Origin: Lactobacillaceae bacterium
GTDB taxonomy: Bacteria > Pseudomonadota > Alphaproteobacteria > RF32 > CAG-239
Assembly: GCA_031271345.1 (NCBI GenBank)
Contig: JAISVX010000003.1
Location: forward strand, 757,223 to 821,222
Reading direction: 5' to 3'
Length of the DNA: 64,000 nt
Shown here: piece after piece, positions 50,947 to 61,763 of the stretch
Position numbering within the stretch: position 1 is the stretch's first letter
Layout: the number at the start of each line of letters is the position of its first letter
Translations under genes and position numbers: made by a program
The notes under the pieces: generated by a model
The model's database searches: none
What the model saw: the letters and a program-made list of their open reading frames with translations, nothing else
What the model was told of the DNA's origin: nothing

Positions 50947-51125
50947 AACAACCTCCAAGGGAGAGAGGAACTTTCTTTTTCCAATACCCTGCTTTCCACC
51001 TTGTGAAAAAATACGGTATTTTCCATGTCTTGAAAGGATTTTTTTCATTTTTATATGGTTTTTGATTATTTTCTAATAATAGCTAGTAGGCGCATTATAC
51101 GAAAGAAAACACATTAATTCAACAA

Positions 51126-51160
51126 CAAAAAAGGCGAACCGTTTTCACGATTCGCCTTTT
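51126..51160 (-). terminator. Terminator of the ribosomal operon (after rplQ)
   Basis: AAAAGGCGAACCGTTTTCACGATTCGCCTTTT. Confidence 0.88.
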
Positions 51161-51176
51161 ATATACGGGTCGATTT

Positions 51177-51614
51177 TTATTCTGATTTTTCAGCTTCTGC
51201 TTCAGCAGCTTTTTCTAAAGCTACGCGCGCAATATCTTTGGCGCCTTTTGCAGATGTATCTCTGTCAACCAGCTCGATGATAGCCATATCAGCGGCATCG
51301 CCATAACGAATGCCTGCCTTAAGAACTCTTGTATAACCGCCGTTACGGTCTTTGTAACGCTCTGCTAAAATGGAGAAAAGCTTAGAAACAACTTCTTGAT
51401 CACGCAAGAAAGAGACTGCTCTTCTTCTAGAACTTAAATCACCTTTTTTAGCCAATGTAATCATGCTGTCAGCAAATGTTCTTAATTCTTTTGCTCTTGG
51501 AAGAGTAATTTTAATTTGCTCATGGCTAAGCAATGCGCCTGTCAGGTTAGCAAACAAAGCTCTTCTTTGACTTTTAGTCATACTAAATTTTCTATGTTTC
51601 ATGCCGTGTCTCAT
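51177..51614 (-). CDS. rplQ: 50S ribosomal protein L17
   Basis: MRHGMKHRKFSMTKSQRRALFANLTGALLSHEQIKITLPRAKELR; start at 51614. Confidence 0.97.
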   Translation of the reverse strand: MRHGMKHRKFSMTKSQRRALFANLTGALLSHEQIKITLPRAKELRTFADSMITLAKKGDLSSRRRAVSFLRDQEVVSKLFSILAERYKDRNGGYTRVLKAGIRYGDAADMAIIELVDRDTSAKGAKDIARVALEKAAEAEAEKSE

Positions 51615-51637
51615 AACTTTTCCTTTCATATACAGCT

Positions 51638-51654
51638 GGCTTGACGCGCAAGCC
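51638..51654. other. Hairpin in rpoA-rplQ gap
   Basis: GGCTTG-ACGCG-CAAGCC. Confidence 0.55.
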
Positions 51655-51756
51655 GGATAAAACATAAGCCACACTACTTTTCAATATATGCAGCCACTTA
51701 CCTTTTTAAGGGCAATAAGAAGTTTGATATAAGAGATTAATAATAAGAAATAAGGA

Positions 51757-51800
51757 AAGGAAATTTTTTAGCATAGAAAAACCTATGTGAAAATTTCCTT
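51757..51800. other. Long imperfect hairpin in rpoA-rplQ gap
   Basis: AAGGAAATTTTTTAGCATAG / CTATGTGAAAATTTCCTT inverted repeat. Confidence 0.65.
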
Positions 51801-51839
51801 ATCCGAAATTTCTGTATTAGAAATCCTTAGAGCGAACTT

Positions 51840-52847
51840 CTAAAAATGCTCGTCGAGGCGACGTATTAGATCCTCAATATTCTCAGGCGGCCATCCTGGA
51901 ACTTCCATACCAAGATGAATACCCATTTTTGCCAATACTTCTTTAATCTCGTTAAGAGATTTTCTACCGAAGTTTGGAGTTCTAAGCATTTCTGCCTCTG
52001 TTTTCTGTACTAAGTCGCCGATGTAAACGATATTGTCGTTTTTCAGGCAGTTAGCAGAACGAACAGAAAGCTCTAATTCTTCAACCTTCTTCAACAAATT
52101 TCTGTTGAAAGGAAGCTCTTCCTTCTCAATTTTAGTCTCTGGTTCCGGCTCGTCAAAGTTAATAAATGGTTTTAATTGGTCTTGAAGAATTCTAGCCGCA
52201 TAAGCAACCGCATCTTCAGGAGAAACCACACCATTTGTCTCAACGACCAAAGTTAATTTATCGTAGTCGGTTGCTTGACCAACACGAGTATTCTCAACTT
52301 TATAAGAAACTTTTTTAACAGGAGAAAAGATTGCGTCAACAGGGATAACGCCGATTGGGGCGTCAGCCGCTTTGTTTTGATAAGCAGGAACATAACCTTT
52401 GCCTGTATCAACGGTAAGTTCCATATTAATCTTTGCGCCGGCGTCCAATGTGCAAATAACATGATTGGGATTTTTAATTTCCACATCATGAGTTGTTTGT
52501 ATCATCGCAGCAGTGACTTCTGCCGGACCTTCCGCTTTAAGAGTTAAGTTTTTCGCGCCTTCGCCGTGAACGGCAACCGCCAGACCTTTAACATTTAAAA
52601 CGATGTCTGTCACATCTTCTCTAACACCTGGAATAACTGAGAACTCGTGCAGTACGCCGTCAATTTTGATAGCCGTAACCGCGCCGCCTTGCAAAGAAGA
52701 CAATAAAACTCTTCTTAGAGCGTTACCCAAAGTTAAACCAAAACCTCTATCGAGAGGATCAACCACTATCTTAGCTTTGTTTCCATTTTCGTTAACAACT
52801 TCCAAGCTGGTTGGTTTAATAAGTTCTTGCCAATTCTTTTGAATCAC
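51840..52847 (-). CDS. rpoA: DNA-directed RNA polymerase subunit alpha
   Basis: [15 protein letters not shown]...; C-terminal [27 protein letters not shown] start at 52847 preceded by AGAGGA (ORF-track ATG at 52892 is 15 codons upstream). Confidence 0.96.
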   Translation of the reverse strand: MIQKNWQELIKPTSLEVVNENGNKAKIVVDPLDRGFGLTLGNALRRVLLSSLQGGAVTAIKIDGVLHEFSVIPGVREDVTDIVLNVKGLAVAVHGEGAKNLTLKAEGPAEVTAAMIQTTHDVEIKNPNHVICTLDAGAKINMELTVDTGKGYVPAYQNKAADAPIGVIPVDAIFSPVKKVSYKVENTRVGQATDYDKLTLVVETNGVVSPEDAVAYAARILQDQLKPFINFDEPEPETKIEKEELPFNRNLLKKVEELELSVRSANCLKNDNIVYIGDLVQKTEAEMLRTPNFGRKSLNEIKEVLAKMGIHLGMEVPGWPPENIEDLIRRLDEHF

Positions 52848-52894
52848 TGATATATCCTCTTCTTTTTTGCAAAATTTATTACGTAAAATCAAAA

Positions 52895-52922
52895 GATGGC
52901 GAGGCCGTAAAGCCTCACTATC
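52895..52922. other. Hairpin between rpsK and rpoA
   Basis: GATGGCGAGGC-CGTAAA-GCCTCACTATC; followed by TTTTGATTTT on the minus strand. Confidence 0.65.
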
Positions 52923-52935
52923 TAGAAAACTCTTA

Positions 52936-53328
52936 TTAGACGCGGCGTCTCTTCTTCATACGACAACCATTATGAGGTATCGGAGTCACATCGCGAATTG
53001 CAGTAATTGTAAAACCAATTACTTGTAATGCTCTAATTGCAGATTCTCTACCGGAACCTGGTCCTTTAACTTCAACTTCCAAAGTTTTCATTCCATGCTC
53101 CTGAGCTTTTTTACCAGCTTCTTCCGCAGCTGTCTGCGCAGCGTAAGGAGTAGACTTTCTTGAGCCTTTAAAACCTTGCGCGCCGGCAGTAGACCACGCT
53201 ACCGTATTGCCTTGAGCATCAGTTATTGTTACTCTTGTGTTGTTAAAAGTAGAATTTACGTGAGCTACGCCCGCTGTAATATTCTTTTTCTCTTTTTTCT
53301 TAACACGTTGTTGTGTTGCTTTAGCCAT
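52936..53328 (-). CDS. rpsK: 30S ribosomal protein S11
   Basis: [46 protein letters not shown]. Confidence 0.97.
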   Translation of the reverse strand: MAKATQQRVKKKEKKNITAGVAHVNSTFNNTRVTITDAQGNTVAWSTAGAQGFKGSRKSTPYAAQTAAEEAGKKAQEHGMKTLEVEVKGPGSGRESAIRALQVIGFTITAIRDVTPIPHNGCRMKKRRRV

Positions 53329-53340
53329 TTGCGTTATACC

Positions 53341-53709
53341 TTACTTCTTCTTGTTCGCAACAGTTTTCTTTTTACCTTTGCGTGTACGAGCATTTTGTTT
53401 AGTGCTTTGTCCACGAACCGGCAAACCTTTACGATGTCTTAAACCTCTATAACATCCAAGATCCATAAGTCTTTTGATGTTAACGTTAACTTCTCTGCGT
53501 AATTCACCTTCAACCAAGTATTCAGCATCAATGATTTCACGTATTTTAGCAACTTCATCTTCTGTCAACTGATGAACACGGCGCTCAGAAGTAATTCCGC
53601 TTTTTTTACAAATGTCTTCAGCAGATTTTCTACCAATGCCAAAAATATAGGTTAAAGCAACCTCCACTCTTTTGGCAGTTGGAATATTTACACCAGCTAT
53701 ACGAGCCAA
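53341..53709 (-). CDS. rpsM: 30S ribosomal protein S13
   Basis: [59 protein letters not shown]. Confidence 0.97.
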   Translation of the reverse strand: MARIAGVNIPTAKRVEVALTYIFGIGRKSAEDICKKSGITSERRVHQLTEDEVAKIREIIDAEYLVEGELRREVNVNIKRLMDLGCYRGLRHRKGLPVRGQSTKQNARTRKGKKKTVANKKK

Positions 53710-53749
53710 ATTAAATCTCCATTTTTCTCAAAAATTAACCCATTCAAAA

Positions 53750-53810
53750 AGTTGATCACCACTTTTCAAAATTACGCCTTTTATAAGGCTAATATTCGTT
53801 GGTGTCAACT
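53750..53810. other. Nested inverted repeats in adk-rpsM gap
   Basis: Outer AGTTGA/TCAACT and ACCA/TGGT, inner GCCTT-TTAT-AAGGC. Confidence 0.6.
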
Positions 53811-53902
53811 ATACTTTTAATAAAAAATCAAAAAAACTTCACTTTTTTACTTTTTTTTAACTTTCTACTTATCTTCAACTTTTTAGTTCCCAAAAACAGA
53901 AC

Positions 53903-54571
53903 CTATTTATCTATCCCCAAAACCTCGTCGATTTTCTTTGAAACTGCTTCAATAGTGCTTGTTCCGTCCACTGTGCGCAGCAATCCCTGATTCTCAAAAT
54001 ATGGAATAGTTGGATATGTCAACGCGCGGTAGTTTACCAGCCTGTTTTGGACAGTTTCTCTATTGTCATCGATTCGCCTGTAAAAATCCGTGCCGCCGCA
54101 TTTATCGCAAACGCCATAAACTTTGGGTTTTAGAAACTTATCATGATACCCCTGCCCGCATTTCATACAGGCGTATCTTCCCAAAATTCGCTCCATAATT
54201 ATTTCATCTGGAACCTGAATTTCAATTACGGCATCAAGCTTAATATTTTTTTCCGCAAACATTTTCTGCATGGCTTCCGCCTGAGGACATGTTCTTGGAA
54301 AACCGTCTAAAATAAAGCCGTCTTTACAATCCGGCTCGTCTATTCTGCAGGATACAATATCAATAATCATCTCGTCTGTCGCCAAATTGCCTTTATCTAA
54401 AAGCTCTTTAAGCTGCAAACCCTGCGGAGTAGCTTTTTTTATCTCTGCTCTTAAAATCTCTCCGGTCGACAGATGCGGAATATCAATTTTTTCCGTTAAA
54501 ATACGCGCCTGGGTGCCTTTTCCGCACCCAGGAGCGCCTGTAAAAACAACATGTATTTTTCTACCCAGCAT
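53903..54571 (-). CDS. adk: Adenylate kinase (Cys4 zinc-type LID)
   Basis: VVFTGAPGCGKGTQARIL-type P-loop, LDGFPRTCPQAEAM, LID with CMKC...CDKC. Confidence 0.95.
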   Translation of the reverse strand: MLGRKIHVVFTGAPGCGKGTQARILTEKIDIPHLSTGEILRAEIKKATPQGLQLKELLDKGNLATDEMIIDIVSCRIDEPDCKDGFILDGFPRTCPQAEAMQKMFAEKNIKLDAVIEIQVPDEIIMERILGRYACMKCGQGYHDKFLKPKVYGVCDKCGGTDFYRRIDDNRETVQNRLVNYRALTYPTIPYFENQGLLRTVDGTSTIEAVSKKIDEVLGIDK

Positions 54572-55923
54572 TATTTCTTCTTCTTACCTGCCAATGACGC
54601 TTTTTTAATCAAGCCCTCATATTGGTGGGCAATAAGATGAGACTGCACCTGGCTTACAAAATCCATAGTAACCTGAACCACGATAAGCAGGGTTGTGCCG
54701 CCTAAGATAAACGGAACCGAAAGTCTGTCAATTAAGACCTCTGGCAAAATACACAAAAGCGTAAGATAAGTAGCGCCTAGAACTGTCAATCTTGTAATGA
54801 CATAATCTAAATACTCAGCCGTATTTTTACCCGGTCTGATACCCGCGACAAACCCGCCGTGTTTCTTCAAATTATCCGCTGTTTCTTCTGGATTAAACAC
54901 TACTGCGGTGTAGAAGAACGCAAAGAAAATAATCAAAAACGCATACAAAGCAAGGTACAAAGGCTGACCATGTTTTAAATATTGACCGATAGTCGCCAAC
55001 CAGCCTGTTCCGCCATTTTCTGCCGAAAGATTAACTATTGTCATAGGCAAGAGCAATAGCGAGCTTGCGAAAATTGGAGGAATAACGCCTGTTGGGTTGA
55101 TTTTCAATGGCAGGTGAGAGCTTTCAGCTGAAACCATTCTCATACCCATTTGTCTTTTTGGATATTGGATAGGAATTCTTCTTTGCGCTCTTTCAACAAA
55201 GATGATGATATATATCAAAGCGACAGCCATAACCAACAAACCTAAAATCAATGTCATTGACATCGAGCCGACGCGGCCTAATTCAAAAGTTCTTGCCAAA
55301 GCGGTTGGAATGTTCGCAATGATGCCGACGGTGATAATTAATGACGAACCATTACCAACTCCGCGCTGAGTAATCTGCTCGCCCAGCCAAACGATAAACA
55401 TTGTGCCGCCGACCAAAGAAACGATAGTTGTAAACGTAAAGACAAATCCCGGGTGAACAACCGCGGAAGCGCCCGAACTGCCAATCATTCCTTCCAAGCC
55501 TACAGCGATACCGTAACCTTGAACTATAGTAATCAACACGGTTAAATATCTTGTATATTTCGTAATTTTACGCTGCCCTGCTTCGCCTTCTTTTTTCATC
55601 GCCTGCAAACTTGGCACAATTGACTGCGCCAGCTGAATAATGATGGAAGCCGAAATGTATGGCATTATGTTTAATGCGAAAATGGTCATACGCCCTAAAG
55701 CGCCGCCCGCAAACATATTAAACATGCCAAGTATGCCGCCAGAGTTTTTGGCAAATATTTCTTCTAATATTTTAGGATCAATACCTGGCAATGGAATAAA
55801 TGTTCCCAGACGAAACACAATCAGTGCCAAAACCGTAAACCAAAGCCTCTTTTTTAATTCGTCAGCTTTACTAAACGCAGACATATCCATATTTGCTGCC
55901 ATTTTATCTGCTAATGATGCCAT
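54571..55923 (-). CDS. secY: Protein translocase subunit SecY
   Basis: RLWFTVLALIVFRLGTFIPLPGID...; IVWLGEQITQRGVGNGSSLII. Confidence 0.97.
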   Translation of the reverse strand: MASLADKMAANMDMSAFSKADELKKRLWFTVLALIVFRLGTFIPLPGIDPKILEEIFAKNSGGILGMFNMFAGGALGRMTIFALNIMPYISASIIIQLAQSIVPSLQAMKKEGEAGQRKITKYTRYLTVLITIVQGYGIAVGLEGMIGSSGASAVVHPGFVFTFTTIVSLVGGTMFIVWLGEQITQRGVGNGSSLIITVGIIANIPTALARTFELGRVGSMSMTLILGLLVMAVALIYIIIFVERAQRRIPIQYPKRQMGMRMVSAESSHLPLKINPTGVIPPIFASSLLLLPMTIVNLSAENGGTGWLATIGQYLKHGQPLYLALYAFLIIFFAFFYTAVVFNPEETADNLKKHGGFVAGIRPGKNTAEYLDYVITRLTVLGATYLTLLCILPEVLIDRLSVPFILGGTTLLIVVQVTMDFVSQVQSHLIAHQYEGLIKKASLAGKKKK

Positions 55924-55964
55924 ATTTATAAATCCTTATTTAACAATTAAATATACAATTAGAT

Positions 55965-56050
55965 AAAGGGGCTTGCGGTTTGATGATTTTTAAGCGATGT
56001 GTAGAAAATCAACTACATAAACAAAAAAATCATAAACTTTAAACCCCTTT
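55965..56050. other. Long nested inverted repeat in secY-rplO gap
   Basis: Outer AAAGGGG/CCCCTTT, middle GTTTGATGATTTTT/AAAAAATCATAAAC, inner TGTAG/CTACA. Confidence 0.7.
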
Positions 56051-56056
56051 TACAAA

Positions 56057-56509
56057 TTATATAAGCTTTACTGAACCGCCTGCTTTCTCAATAGCCGCAA
56101 CAGCCGCTTTTGAAGCTGAGTTAACAGAAACGTTAATGTTAGTTGTAACAGCTCCGCGAGCCAATAATCTAACACCATCAAGCTTCCTGGTAACTATACC
56201 AGCCTTGATAAGAGCGTCTATATCAATAGACGCGGCGGATAATTTGCCGGCATCTACAGCTTTTTGAAGCGTATCCAAGTTTACAACTGTAAACTCTTTA
56301 GCAAAAAAGTTCTTAAATCCGCGTTTTGGAAGCCTGCGGTAGATAGGCATTTGACCGCCTTCAAAACCTTTAATAGCCACACCAGAACGAGATTTTTGAC
56401 CTTTAACGCCACGACCTCCGGTTTTACCTTTACCGCTGCCGATACCGCGGGCAATGCGGGTGCGCTCTTTTGTAGCGCCTGGATTATCTTTAATTTCATT
56501 AAGTTTCAT
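56057..56509 (-). CDS. rplO: 50S ribosomal protein L15
   Basis: [43 protein letters not shown]. Confidence 0.96.
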   Translation of the reverse strand: MKLNEIKDNPGATKERTRIARGIGSGKGKTGGRGVKGQKSRSGVAIKGFEGGQMPIYRRLPKRGFKNFFAKEFTVVNLDTLQKAVDAGKLSAASIDIDALIKAGIVTRKLDGVRLLARGAVTTNINVSVNSASKAAVAAIEKAGGSVKLI

Positions 56510-56512
56510 AGC

Positions 56513-56698
56513 TTACTCCTCTACTTTAACCAAATGAGCCACTTTGGCAATCATACCGCGTATTGAAGGAGTGTCTTCCAAAACAGAAACCTTACTCATT
56601 TTATTCAACCCTAAACCAATAAGAGTAGCTCTTTGGTCTTTTGGATGTCCTATCGGACTTCTAACTTGAGTAACTTTTATAGTTTTTTTACCAGCCAT
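56513..56698 (-). CDS. rpmD: 50S ribosomal protein L30
   Basis: [30 protein letters not shown]; start at 56698. Confidence 0.95.
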   Translation of the reverse strand: MAGKKTIKVTQVRSPIGHPKDQRATLIGLGLNKMSKVSVLEDTPSIRGMIAKVAHLVKVEE

Positions 56699-56702
56699 TG
56701 GA

Positions 56703-57272
56703 TTATACCTCCTCCACAACAACTTTACCGTTCATAGAGCTTTCGCGACGGCTTACGATGTCACCAACTTTTTTACCGCGTTTTGCAGCAACCATTCTTG
56801 GCGAATTGATACCTTCAAGAGCATCAAAAGTTGCCTTAATCATATTGTATGGATTGTTTGAACCCACAGATTTTGCAACAACATCTTGAACTCCCAAAGC
56901 CTCAAACACCGCGCGCATAGCGCCACCAGCGATAACTCCGGTACCGGCTGGAGCAGTTCTTAATGTAACTCTGCCGGCGCCATATCTGCCGCTAATATCA
57001 TGGTGAAGCGTTCTGCCTTCTCTGAGCGGAACTCTAATCATGTTTCTCTTTGCCTCGTTAGTAGCTTTGGTAATCGCGTCAGGAACTTCGGTAGCTTTAC
57101 CTGAGCCATAACCAACGCGGCCTTTTTTATCACCTACTACTACTACGGCAGCGAAAGACATTGTGCGTCCGCCTTTAACGGTTTTCGCAACACGGTTCAC
57201 GTGAACTAATTTTTCAATTAATTCTTCTTTCTTTTCTGTCTTATTATTACGACGATCTACAGCTTGTGCCAT
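56703..57272 (-). CDS. rpsE: 30S ribosomal protein S5
   Basis: [46 protein letters not shown]. Confidence 0.97.
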   Translation of the reverse strand: MAQAVDRRNNKTEKKEELIEKLVHVNRVAKTVKGGRTMSFAAVVVVGDKKGRVGYGSGKATEVPDAITKATNEAKRNMIRVPLREGRTLHHDISGRYGAGRVTLRTAPAGTGVIAGGAMRAVFEALGVQDVVAKSVGSNNPYNMIKATFDALEGINSPRMVAAKRGKKVGDIVSRRESSMNGKVVVEEV

Positions 57273-57283
57273 TTTCCTATCTC

Positions 57284-57649
57284 CTAGAATTTCAGGCCAG
57301 CTGCGCGAGCAGCTTCAGCCAAAGCTTTAACACGACCATGGTAAATGTAGCCGCCTCTATCGAAGACAACTTCACTAACACCAGACTTTAACGCTCTCTC
57401 AGCTATCAATGTGCCAATAAAGCTGGCTGCTTCGACAGTTGATGACTTTTTGATGTTCTTCTCTCTAATTTCTTTGTCTAAAGTAGACGCAGAAACGATT
57501 GTAGAACCTTTTAGATCGTCAATAACTTGCGCATAAATATGTCTACCGCTGCGAAAAACAGAAAGTCTGCTTTTACCGCTAGCATGTTTTTTTAGATCAT
57601 ATCTAACACGAGTTTTTCTTTTATTAAACAATTCTCTTGGCGTATTCAT
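57284..57649 (-). CDS. rplR: 50S ribosomal protein L18
   Basis: [59 protein letters not shown]. Confidence 0.97.
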   Translation of the reverse strand: MNTPRELFNKRKTRVRYDLKKHASGKSRLSVFRSGRHIYAQVIDDLKGSTIVSASTLDKEIREKNIKKSSTVEAASFIGTLIAERALKSGVSEVVFDRGGYIYHGRVKALAEAARAAGLKF

Positions 57650-57661
57650 CTAAACTTTTCC

Positions 57662-58198
57662 TTATTTCTTCTTGCCTTCTTTGCGACGTACATATTCGCC
57701 GACATATCTTACACCTTTGCCTTTGTATGGCTCTGGTTTTCTATATTCACGAATTTCAGCCGCTGTTTGACCAACCAAATCCTTGTCAGCACCAAAAACA
57801 CTAATTTGTGTTTGTGTCGGGCAAGTTATTGTAACACCTTGCGGCGCAGAAAACACAACGTCATGCGAAAAGCCCAGTGAAAGAATCAGGTCAGAACCCT
57901 GCATACGGGATTTGTAACCGACTCCCAATAGCTCTAGTTCTTTTTTGAAACCTTCATTAACACCAATAACCAGGTTATTGATTCTAGCTTTTACAGTTCC
58001 CCAAAGAGTTCTGCCTCTTTTGTTTTCTGAAACCGGCGTAACAACAATTTTGTTTTCTTCCTGTTTTACAGTTGTAAGATTAGGGTCAAAGCTATAGCTT
58101 AGTTCGCCTAATTTTCCTTTAGCTGTAACTACGTTGCCTTTAATTTCAACATTTACACCAGCAGGGATAACAACTGGATATTTACCTATTCTAGACAT
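57662..58198 (-). CDS. rplF: 50S ribosomal protein L6
   Basis: MSRIGKYPVVIPAGVNVEIKGNVVTAKGKLGEL; PEPYKGKGVRYVGEYVRRKEGKKK. Confidence 0.97.
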   Translation of the reverse strand: MSRIGKYPVVIPAGVNVEIKGNVVTAKGKLGELSYSFDPNLTTVKQEENKIVVTPVSENKRGRTLWGTVKARINNLVIGVNEGFKKELELLGVGYKSRMQGSDLILSLGFSHDVVFSAPQGVTITCPTQTQISVFGADKDLVGQTAAEIREYRKPEPYKGKGVRYVGEYVRRKEGKKK

Positions 58199-58214
58199 AT
58201 CTCAATTCCCCCCG

Positions 58215-58613
58215 CTAAAATACTTGACAAAGAATTTCACCGCCAACATTAGATTTTCTTGCATCATGGTCACTCATCACGCCTTGTGATGTTGAAATGA
58301 TAGAAATACCTAATCCGTTATAAACTCTGGGAAGGTCGTTTACAGATGCGTAAACTCTTCTGCCAGGTTTAGATACACGGTAAATTTCAGTTATAACCGA
58401 AGCACCTTCATGGTACTTTAATTTAATATTAAGTTCATCAATACCAGGTCTAACATTAGATTTTTCCCAACCTAAAATATAGCCTTCTTTTTTGAGAACT
58501 TCTAAAACGCTTTCACGCAAACGAGAAGCTGGAGCAATAACTTCAGTTTTCTTCGCTCTTTGTGCGTTTCTAATACGTGTGAGCATATCGCCCAATGGAT
58601 CAGAAATAGCCAT
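58215..58613 (-). CDS. rpsH: 30S ribosomal protein S8
   Basis: [51 protein letters not shown]. Confidence 0.97.
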   Translation of the reverse strand: MAISDPLGDMLTRIRNAQRAKKTEVIAPASRLRESVLEVLKKEGYILGWEKSNVRPGIDELNIKLKYHEGASVITEIYRVSKPGRRVYASVNDLPRVYNGLGISIISTSQGVMSDHDARKSNVGGEILCQVF

Positions 58614-58625
58614 TTTTCACTCTCC

Positions 58626-58931
58626 TTACCAGCTTGACTTAACTAAACCTGGTATTTCACCAAATCCAGCTAACTCTCTTAACTTATTACGACATAAGCC
58701 GAACTTTCTATAGTTACCACGCGCACGGCCTGTTAATTTACAACGATTTCTAATTCTTGCTTTCGCAGAGTTTTTAGGAAATGATTGCATCTTAAGTTCC
58801 GCTGCCCAAATATCTTCCTGAGTAGAGCTGGGATTGTGGATTATATCAAGTTGCTTTTGGCGAGCATTTGCATATTTCTCAGCCATTTTTATTCTTTTTA
58901 AGTTTCTATAAACTGCACTTTTCTTAGACAT
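58626..58931 (-). CDS. rpsN: 30S ribosomal protein S14 (C-minus, zinc-free form)
   Basis: [40 protein letters not shown]. Confidence 0.97.
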   Translation of the reverse strand: MSKKSAVYRNLKRIKMAEKYANARQKQLDIIHNPSSTQEDIWAAELKMQSFPKNSAKARIRNRCKLTGRARGNYRKFGLCRNKLRELAGFGEIPGLVKSSW

Positions 58932-59482
58932 TATTTACTCTCCTTCTTTCCGCATGGAACATTAAAACCAATCAGAAGCTCTTTTGCCTCTTCGTTAGTC
59001 TTAGCTGTAGTGCAGATAACAATATCCATACCTCTGATATTTTCTACTTTGTCGTAGTTAATTTCAGGGAAAATGATTTGTTCTTTAATACCGAATGAGA
59101 AATTGCCTTTGCCGTCAAAGTTCTTACCGTTAATACCGCGGAAGTCTCTGATACGAGGAAGAGCAATATTTACCATTCTCTCTAAGAATTCGTACATTCT
59201 ATCTGAACGTAAAGTTACTTTGCAACCGATCGGCATGCCTTCGCGAAGCTTGAAAGTAGCGATTGATTTGCGCGCTTTTGTAACAATCGGTTTTTGACCG
59301 GCGATAAGAGCTAACTCATCAACAGCGTTGTTAAGTTTCTTCTTATCGGTAACCGCGTCGCCGACACCCATGTTTAAAACGATTTTAGTCAACTTAGGAA
59401 CCTCATGTGGATTTTTGTAACCGAATTTTTCCACAAGAGATTTCTTTATGACCTCATTATATAGATTTTTGTAATTTGTCAT
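58931..59482 (-). CDS. rplE: 50S ribosomal protein L5
   Basis: [63 protein letters not shown]. Confidence 0.97.
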   Translation of the reverse strand: MTNYKNLYNEVIKKSLVEKFGYKNPHEVPKLTKIVLNMGVGDAVTDKKKLNNAVDELALIAGQKPIVTKARKSIATFKLREGMPIGCKVTLRSDRMYEFLERMVNIALPRIRDFRGINGKNFDGKGNFSFGIKEQIIFPEINYDKVENIRGMDIVICTTAKTNEEAKELLIGFNVPCGKKESK

Positions 59483-59492
59483 AAACCTTCTC

Positions 59493-59810
59493 CTATTTAT
59501 CGATTACTTCACCAGATTTACGAGCAAAACGCACCTTACTGCCTTTAACTTCCTTGTATCCAACCTTAGTAGCTTTGCCGCTCTTAGGGTCGATTAAAGA
59601 AACATTAGAAACATGTATCGGAGCTTCCTTAGTGATAATGCCGCCAGGATTTGTCTGACTAGGTTTTTGGTGTCTTTTCACCAAGTTAATACCTTGTACA
59701 ACAACCTTATTATCTTTAGGCATTGCTCTTACTACTTCACCAGTTTTTCCTTTATCTTCGCCAGATAAAACGATAACTTGGTCACCCTTTTTAATTTTTA
59801 ATTTAGGCAT
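59493..59810 (-). CDS. rplX: 50S ribosomal protein L24
   Basis: [44 protein letters not shown]. Confidence 0.97.
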   Translation of the reverse strand: MPKLKIKKGDQVIVLSGEDKGKTGEVVRAMPKDNKVVVQGINLVKRHQKPSQTNPGGIITKEAPIHVSNVSLIDPKSGKATKVGYKEVKGSKVRFARKSGEVIDK

Positions 59811-59811
59811 C

Positions 59812-60180
59812 TTATAATACCTCCGGTGCTAACGAAATTATTTTCATAAATTTTTTCGCACGTAGTTCTCTAGTAACGGGGCCAAAGATACGAGTACCGA
59901 TAGGCTCACCGTCTTTATTGATAAGAACTGCAGCGTTACTGTCAAAACGGATTACAGAACCGTCTTTACGACGAACATCGCTTGCTGTACGAACGATAAC
60001 AGCTTTGTGAACATCACCTTTCTTAACGCGACCTTTAGGAAGCGCCTCTTTAATAGAAACCACGATAACGTCACCAATTCCCGCATGCATTCTTTTAGAT
60101 CCACCAAGAACCTTGATGCACTGCACCTGGCGGGCGCCAGAATTATCGGCTACGTCCAGGTTGGTTTGCATTTGTATCAT
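59812..60180 (-). CDS. rplN: 50S ribosomal protein L14
   Basis: [46 protein letters not shown]. Confidence 0.97.
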   Translation of the reverse strand: MIQMQTNLDVADNSGARQVQCIKVLGGSKRMHAGIGDVIVVSIKEALPKGRVKKGDVHKAVIVRTASDVRRKDGSVIRFDSNAAVLINKDGEPIGTRIFGPVTRELRAKKFMKIISLAPEVL

Positions 60181-60200
60181 CTCTAAATTCCTTCTCTAAT

Positions 60201-60437
60201 TTAGGCGTTATCAACAATTACAGTCCAAGCCTTGGTTTTTGACATTGGTGCAGATTCAATAATCTTAACATTGTCACCAGTTTTGAACTGATTGTTTTCA
60301 TCATGAGCAGCATATTTCTTGCTTCTCTTAATAAATTTCTTATAAACAGGGTGCATAACCTGACGCTCTACTCTGACCACGACAGTTTTATCCTGTTTAT
60401 CACTAACAACAACCCCCTGAAGAATTCTTCTAGGCAT
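60201..60437 (-). CDS. rpsQ: 30S ribosomal protein S17
   Basis: [36 protein letters not shown]. Confidence 0.97.
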   Translation of the reverse strand: MPRRILQGVVVSDKQDKTVVVRVERQVMHPVYKKFIKRSKKYAAHDENNQFKTGDNVKIIESAPMSKTKAWTVIVDNA

Positions 60438-60447
60438 AATTTTTCTC

Positions 60448-60645
60448 CTAACTATTCTTCTTATGCTCTGTTAGAAGCATGTTAATTTGTGCATTTTCGC
60501 GACGAAGACGTCTAATAGTTGACGTATTAGTAAGCTGTCCTGTTGCTTGTTGAATACGAAGGTTAAATTGTTCTTTCTTGTTAGAAAGCAATTTTGCTTC
60601 TAGTTCTTCCAAGTTCATTGCGCGAAGATCTTTAATTTTTACCAT
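60448..60645 (-). CDS. rpmC: 50S ribosomal protein L29
   Basis: [50 protein letters not shown]. Confidence 0.97.
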   Translation of the reverse strand: MVKIKDLRAMNLEELEAKLLSNKKEQFNLRIQQATGQLTNTSTIRRLRRENAQINMLLTEHKKNS

Positions 60646-61073
60646 TACTCATCTCCTATTTCAGATTCTAAGCGTTTGATAAACTTAGTCTTAATTGGTA
60701 ATTTTGCAGCGCCAAGCTCGAATGCAGAACGAGCCAATTCTTCACTGACACCTTCCAACTCAAACAATATGCGACCAGGAGCAACCCTGGCTACCCAGAA
60801 CTCTGGAGCGCCTTTACCTTTACCCATACGAACCTCGGCAGGTTTGTCTGTTACAGGAACGTCTGGGAATATTCTAATCCATAATTTACCGGCTCTTTTC
60901 ATCTGACGAGTAATCGCTCTACGTGCTGCCTCAATTTGACGAGCAGTAACGCGCTCTGGTGTAAGAGCTTTCAATCCATATGAACCGAAACTTAAATACG
61001 AACCACCTTTGGCATCTCCGTGAATACGGCCTTTAAACTGCTTGCGGTGTCTTATACGTTTTGGACTTAACAT
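60645..61073 (-). CDS. rplP: 50S ribosomal protein L16
   Basis: [53 protein letters not shown]. Confidence 0.97.
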   Translation of the reverse strand: MLSPKRIRHRKQFKGRIHGDAKGGSYLSFGSYGLKALTPERVTARQIEAARRAITRQMKRAGKLWIRIFPDVPVTDKPAEVRMGKGKGAPEFWVARVAPGRILFELEGVSEELARSAFELGAAKLPIKTKFIKRLESEIGDE

Positions 61074-61090
61074 TTTATTTTACCCTCATC

Positions 61091-61759
61091 TTATTTCTGT
61101 TCAGCCAACTTTTTATCTTGCGCCATTGGATCATGAGACATAATGTCGCCCTTGTAGATCCAAGTTTTGATACCAATAGCACCATAAGTTGTGTGAGCCG
61201 TAGATGTTGCATAGTCGATGTCAGCGCGTAGAGTGTGCAATGGAACGCGACCTTCGCGGTAGTGTTCTGTTCTTGCAATTTCTGCGCCGCCAAGACGACC
61301 TGAACAGCTAACTTTAATACCCTCTGCACCCAAACGAAGAGCCGATTGCATAACCCTTTTCATCGCACGGCGGAAAGAAACGCGTCTTTCCAATTGTTGT
61401 GCGACAGCGTCGGCAACCAGTTGAGCATCCAGTTCAGGTTTTCTAACTTCCAGAATGTTCAATTGAACTTCAGAGTCAGTCATTTTTTGAATATCTTTTC
61501 TGATGTTCTCAATATCCTGACCTTTTTTGCCAATTACAACGCCTGGTCTTGCAGAGTGAATTGTTACTCTTGCTTTTTTAGCCGGTCTTTCGATAACAAC
61601 TCTGCTAACGCCGGCCTGCGCTAATTTCTCTTTCAAGAAATCTTTAATTTTCAAATCTTCATGTAGGTAATCAGAATAAGCTTCATCTGCATACCAACGA
61701 GAATCCCAAGTACGGTTAATACCTAAACGAAGACCTGTAGGATTTACTTTTTGTCCCAT
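61091..61759 (-). CDS. rpsC: 30S ribosomal protein S3
   Basis: [47 protein letters not shown]. Confidence 0.97.
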   Translation of the reverse strand: MGQKVNPTGLRLGINRTWDSRWYADEAYSDYLHEDLKIKDFLKEKLAQAGVSRVVIERPAKKARVTIHSARPGVVIGKKGQDIENIRKDIQKMTDSEVQLNILEVRKPELDAQLVADAVAQQLERRVSFRRAMKRVMQSALRLGAEGIKVSCSGRLGGAEIARTEHYREGRVPLHTLRADIDYATSTAHTTYGAIGIKTWIYKGDIMSHDPMAQDKKLAEQK

Positions 61760-61763
61760 TATA

